Source of the DNA: an uncultured Clostridia bacterium
GTDB taxonomy: Bacteria; Bacillota; Clostridia; Oscillospirales; Oscillospiraceae
Length of the DNA stretch: 7,140 bases
Direction of reading: 5' to 3'
Assembly (NCBI GenBank): GCA_945867445.1
Contig: CAMBID010000033.1
Location: 1-7,140 of the forward strand
Shown: positions 4,852 to 7,140 of the stretch, piece by piece
How the letters are laid out: each line of letters begins with the position of its first letter
How positions within the stretch are numbered: the stretch's first letter is position 1
Made by a program: the position numbers and the translations under genes
The notes under the pieces: generated by a model
Databases searched by the model: none
What the model was told of the DNA's origin: nothing
Seen by the model: only the letters and a program-made list of their open reading frames with translations

Positions 4852-5808
4852 TCACTTCCCCTCCGGGAAATGCTCGGCCAGGACCTGGCGGGCGAAGGCG
4901 TCGCCCTGCGCGGCGGCCTTCTCGAACCAGAACCTGGCCTTCTCCGGGTCCCTGGGCGCGCCCTGGCCATTGAAGTAGAAGGTGCCGCAGTTGCACTGGG
5001 CGTCGGGATGCCCCTGCTCCGCCGCCTTTTCAAACCAGCGGAGAGCTCTCGCCGGATCCTTGGCGGTGCCCTGCCCCTCGCTGTACATCAATCCGCAGTT
5101 GAACTGGGCGGCGCAGCTGCCCTGCTCCGCCGCCTTCTCAAACCAGAGGAGCGCCTGGGACGGGTCGGCCTCCGTGCCGATGCCGCTGCAGCAGAACACG
5201 CCGCAGTTGCACTGGGCGTCGGGATGTCCCTGCTCCGCCGCCCGCTTCAGCCAGTAGAAGGCCGCGGCGGGGTCGGCCTCCGTCTCCTGGCCCTGGTAGA
5301 ACATAGCGCCGCAGCGGTACTGGGCATCGGCGTCCCCGTTCTCAGCGGCGGAGAGGAGCTTGCGGAGGTTCTCCCCGCAGGTTTTCGGAGGCTGGGGCGG
5401 CTCATGGGAGGCCTTGGACTGCCAATAGGCCTGCTCGCTCTCATACCAGGCGGGGAAGGCCGGGTCCCCGGGGGAGAGCGCCGGCGTCAGTTCCGCCGGG
5501 AAGACCACGGAGTGGTCCTCTCCCCGGAGGGCCAGGCTCCCGGCCCGGAGGCCCAGGCTCAGGAGATCCATAACGGCCTGGGGCTTTGCCGTCCAGGCTT
5601 TCCCGTCATAGCGGCGGCAGAAGCTCTCGTCCACCGGGTGGGCGGCGGTCCCTTCGTGGACCAGGGCCAGCTGGCCCAGAAGGCAGCGGATGTCCCGGCG
5701 GGCATCCACCAGGGCCTGGGTATCCCACTGCCCCTGGGGACAGCAGCGCCCCAGCAGGGCGGAAACGGAATCCTCCGTCAGGGGACGGGGGGTAAAGGAA
5801 TCGTTCAT
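4852..5808 (-). CDS. Sel1-like repeat (SLR) protein, 318 aa
   Basis: This is a cytoplasmic-looking protein with no signal peptide or membrane helix. Residues 1-150 match no family I recognise. Residues 155-302 form a tandem array of four 36-residue Sel1-like repeats plus the start of a fifth: the AE(Q/N)G or AAQG helix ends fall exactly at 155, 191, 227, 263 and 299, with the pattern G-x-x-x-AQ-x-x-CG ... DP-x-x-A-x-x-W-(F/L)-x-(K/R)-A-A typical of SLRs. Sel1 arrays are alpha/alpha solenoids that act as protein-protein adaptors; the partner is unknown. The start at 5808 is preferred because AAGGAGG (plus 5816-5822) precedes it by 7 bases. The frame stays open for 53 further codons upstream, but those run through the leader and promoter region. 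The gene has its own candidate promoter and terminator and lies downstream of prs on the same strand. Unusually, a cysteine replaces the consensus leucine before each repeat's glycine (C166, C202, C238, C274). Confidence 0.9.
   Translation of the reverse strand: MNDSFTPRPLTEDSVSALLGRCCPQGQWDTQALVDARRDIRCLLGQLALVHEGTAAHPVDESFCRRYDGKAWTAKPQAVMDLLSLGLRAGSLALRGEDHSVVFPAELTPALSPGDPAFPAWYESEQAYWQSKASHEPPQPPKTCGENLRKLLSAAENGDADAQYRCGAMFYQGQETEADPAAAFYWLKRAAEQGHPDAQCNCGVFCCSGIGTEADPSQALLWFEKAAEQGSCAAQFNCGLMYSEGQGTAKDPARALRWFEKAAEQGHPDAQCNCGTFYFNGQGAPRDPEKARFWFEKAAAQGDAFARQVLAEHFPEGK
4903..5346 (-). repeat. Coding tandem array of 108-bp Sel1 repeat units
   Basis: The 36-codon period is also visible in the DNA. 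The stretches 4984-5026 and 5200-5242, two units (216 bp) apart, are identical in 42 of 43 bases, the single difference being C/T. Units two and four therefore look like a recent duplication or gene-conversion product within the array. Confidence 0.85.
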
Positions 5809-5815
5809 GGCAGGG

Positions 5816-5822
5816 CCTCCTT
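5816..5822 (-). promoter_or_regulatory. Ribosome binding site that sets the Sel1 gene start
   Basis: AAGGAGG on the minus strand lies 7 bases before the ATG at 5808. It decides against the longer frame that runs back to 5967, whose first 53 codons would cover the candidate promoter. Confidence 0.85.
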
Positions 5823-5881
5823 GGCAGCAAAAGCGCGGTGATCCCCGGATTCCGGGGCGGCGCCCCGGGGACAGCCGCGGC

Positions 5882-5900
5882 GATATCCGATGATATTCGA
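5882..5900. repeat. Direct repeat GATATNCGA next to the Sel1 promoter -10 box
   Basis: GATATCCGA (5882-5890) and GATATTCGA (5892-5900) are 10 bases apart, and the second abuts and overlaps the -10 hexamer at 5900. Two helically phased copies across the expected transcription start would suit an operator, but they could be chance. Confidence 0.35.
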
Positions 5901-5928
5901 GTATACCCCAGACAGAGAGGAAATGCAA
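5900..5928 (-). promoter_or_regulatory. Candidate promoter of the Sel1-repeat gene
   Basis: On the minus strand TTGCAT (5928-5923) and TATACT (5905-5900) are separated by 17 bases. The -10 matches consensus at five of six positions; the -35 is weak (TTG only). Transcription would start near 5893 and give an 85-base leader containing a GC-rich hairpin (CCGGGGC paired with GCCCCGG around 5851-5867). Confidence 0.5.
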
Positions 5929-5982
5929 TCCTCCCCACGGGGCCGGCCCGGGAGAGGGGGGAGACACGGCGGCAGGACGCGG

Positions 5983-6010
5983 AAAGGGCCGCCCCGGGTG
6001 GGCGGCCCTT
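5983..6010 (-). terminator. Probable terminator of prs
   Basis: AAGGGCCGCCC (5984-5994) pairs perfectly with 6000-6010 around a five-base loop, 23 bases beyond the prs stop. On the minus strand the stem is followed only by a short T run (TTTCC, overlapping the stem end), so the T tract is weak. The hairpin position still fits a gene-end terminator. Confidence 0.55.
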
Positions 6011-6032
6011 GGGGTGCGGGAAGGGCTTTTTC

Positions 6033-6992
6033 TCAGCGGAAGAGCTTGGAGATGGAAATCTCCTGGTAGATGCGCTCGATGGCCTCGGCGAACATGGGGG
6101 CCACGGTGAGGTACTTGATCTTGGCGCTGGCGCCCTCGGGGATGGCGGGGATGGTGTCCAGAAGGGCAAGCTCCGAGATGACGCTGGCGTTGATGCGCTC
6201 GATGGCGGGGCCGGAGAGGACGCCGTGGCTGGCGCAGGCGTGGACGGACTTGGCGTGGCCCACTTCCATGACGGCCTTGGCGGCGTTGCAGAGGGAGCCG
6301 CCGGTATCCACCATATCGTCGAAGAGGATGCAGTCCTTGCCCTCTACGTCGCCGATGATGTTCATGACCTCACACTGGTTGGCTTTCTGGCGGCGCTTAT
6401 CCACGATGGCGAGATTCATATGGAGCTTCTGGGCAAAGGTGCGGGCCCGGGCAACGGAGCCCACATCGGGGGAGACCACCACCATGTCCTCACAGGCGGA
6501 GCCGAACTTCTTGGCGTAGTAATCCACGAAGATGGGGTTGCCGGCCAGGTTATCCACGGGGATATCGAAAAAGCCCTGGATCTGGGAGGCGTGGAGATCC
6601 ATGGTCAGCACCCGGTCGGCGCCGGCGGCGGTGAGCATATTGGCCACCAGCTTCGCAGTGATGGGATCCCGGGCCTTGGCCTTGCGGTCTTGACGGGCAT
6701 AGCCGTAATAGGGCATCACGGCGGTGATGCGACCGGCGGAGGCGCGCTTCAGGGCGTCGATCATGATGAGCAGCTCCATGAGGTTGTTGTTCACGTTGCC
6801 GCAGGTGGACTGGACCACGAAGACGTCGCTGCCCCGGACGGTCTCATACAGGGAGACGAAGATCTCGCCGTCGGAGAACGTACCAACCTCGGATTCGCCC
6901 AGCTTGGTGCCGATGAGCTTGCAGATATCCGCTGCCAGCTGCGGGTTGGCGTTGCCGGTGAAGACCTTGAGATCCTTGCCGTGAGAAATCAT
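6033..6992 (-). CDS. prs: Ribose-phosphate pyrophosphokinase (PRPP synthetase)
   Basis: Prs makes 5-phosphoribosyl-1-pyrophosphate from ribose 5-phosphate and ATP, the precursor for purine, pyrimidine, histidine, tryptophan and NAD synthesis, in the cytoplasm. The 319 residues match the usual length of bacterial class I enzymes (about 315). Visible motifs in order are FSDGEIFV (39-46), the ATP-site PYYGYARQDRK (94-104), the metal/catalytic MDLHASQIQGFFDIPVDNL (131-149, with H134), VSPDVGSVARAR (173-184), the catalytic flexible loop VDKRRQKANQCEVMNIIGDV (K199, R200), and the PRPP loop ILFDDMVDTGGS (222-233). A GAAGGAAGG site (plus 7002-7010) precedes the ATG. I see no convincing promoter in the 72-base gap upstream, so co-transcription with the preceding gene (probable glmU) is likely, an arrangement common in Firmicutes. 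Confidence 0.98.
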   Translation of the reverse strand: MISHGKDLKVFTGNANPQLAADICKLIGTKLGESEVGTFSDGEIFVSLYETVRGSDVFVVQSTCGNVNNNLMELLIMIDALKRASAGRITAVMPYYGYARQDRKAKARDPITAKLVANMLTAAGADRVLTMDLHASQIQGFFDIPVDNLAGNPIFVDYYAKKFGSACEDMVVVSPDVGSVARARTFAQKLHMNLAIVDKRRQKANQCEVMNIIGDVEGKDCILFDDMVDTGGSLCNAAKAVMEVGHAKSVHACASHGVLSGPAIERINASVISELALLDTIPAIPEGASAKIKYLTVAPMFAEAIERIYQEISISKLFR

Positions 6993-7064
6993 GTTGCAAT
7001 ACCTTCCTTCTTCTTTGTTCTTTCTATCTCAATTTTGTTCCCAACAAAACAAAACCCGGGGAAT

Positions 7065-7140
7065 TTACTCCTTGCCGTGGGCCTGGCGGCGGCGCTTGGC
7101 CCAGCCGTCCTTGATGATCTCCTCTGGCCGGGCGATGTGC
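7065..7140 (-). CDS. glmU: C-terminal end of probable GlmU, partial
   Basis: The last 24 codons of a minus-strand frame end in TAA at 7067-7065. The tail reads HIARPEEIIKDGWAKRRR then QAHGKE. An (A)-I-A/G-R-x-x-(Q/E)-x-x-K-x-GW pattern near the end resembles the C-terminal acetyltransferase tail of GlmU, the bifunctional enzyme that makes UDP-N-acetylglucosamine. GlmU immediately upstream of prs is a frequent order in Firmicutes. The catalytic domains lie outside the window, so the name rests on the short tail plus gene order and could be wrong. Confidence 0.5.
   Translation of the reverse strand, partial: HIARPEEIIKDGWAKRRRQAHGKE

Noticed and set aside
4729..5841. A 370-codon plus-strand frame antisense to the Sel1-repeat gene
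   Set aside because: Its repeated protein pattern is the shadow of the Sel1 repeats on the other strand. The minus strand has the ribosome binding site, promoter and recognisable domain.
5809..5967. Upstream extension of the Sel1 protein by 53 residues
   Set aside because: The extension is rich in P, G, R and S, lacks a ribosome binding site and covers the candidate promoter, while ATG 5808 has an excellent AAGGAGG.
7033..7049. A TTTTGTT-CCC-AACAAAA hairpin between prs and the upstream gene
   Set aside because: Seven A/T-rich pairs make a weak stem, and it lies in an AT-rich leader where such repeats arise easily. No attenuator or riboswitch structure could be built around it.

Overview
The window reads as ordinary chromosome from a GC-rich member of the Clostridia, most likely an Oscillospiraceae-type gut anaerobe (Flavonifractor/Oscillibacter-like). 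This rests on the high GC, the strong AGGAGG-type ribosome binding sites, and the gene order flippase - mazG - HU - rqcP, which matches the Firmicutes yabM-yabN-yabO neighbourhood. The genus is inference. No tRNA, rRNA, CRISPR array, transposase or phage gene was seen.

Layout. Plus strand, 1-3707: the last 32 codons of a probable nucleoside (uridine) kinase, a 115-aa helical protein of unknown function, a 551-aa MurJ/SpoVB-type flippase, a two-domain MazG nucleotide pyrophosphohydrolase, the nucleoid protein HU with a strong intrinsic terminator, and the S4-domain ribosome quality-control factor RqcP, which starts only 15 bases after that terminator. Positions 3708-3915 are a convergent intergenic region holding a perfect 21-bp-arm inverted repeat and two hairpin terminators that serve the opposite strand. 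Minus strand, 7140-3916 in transcription order: the probable 3' end of glmU, prs (PRPP synthetase), a 318-aa Sel1-repeat protein with its own promoter, and hpf (long hibernation factor) with a good sigma-A-type promoter. The 390 bases between hpf and the Sel1 gene (4462-4851) hold the hpf promoter, a perfect 13-bp-arm palindrome, a diverged direct repeat and a probable Sel1 terminator. They look like an intergenic repeat element rather than a gene.

How the genes relate. The left cluster joins envelope export, NTP-pool housekeeping, nucleoid structure and rescue of stalled 50S subunits. The right cluster supplies UDP-GlcNAc (probable glmU) and PRPP, and hpf stores idle ribosomes. In Bacillus, yabO/rqcP is followed by yabP, yabQ and divIC. 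Here these are absent and the strand switches exactly where the large palindrome sits, which suggests a rearrangement breakpoint. I do not see a clearly new multi-gene system. The most interesting items are the two palindromic elements, the terminator in front of rqcP, and the Sel1 protein with cysteines repeating every 36 residues.
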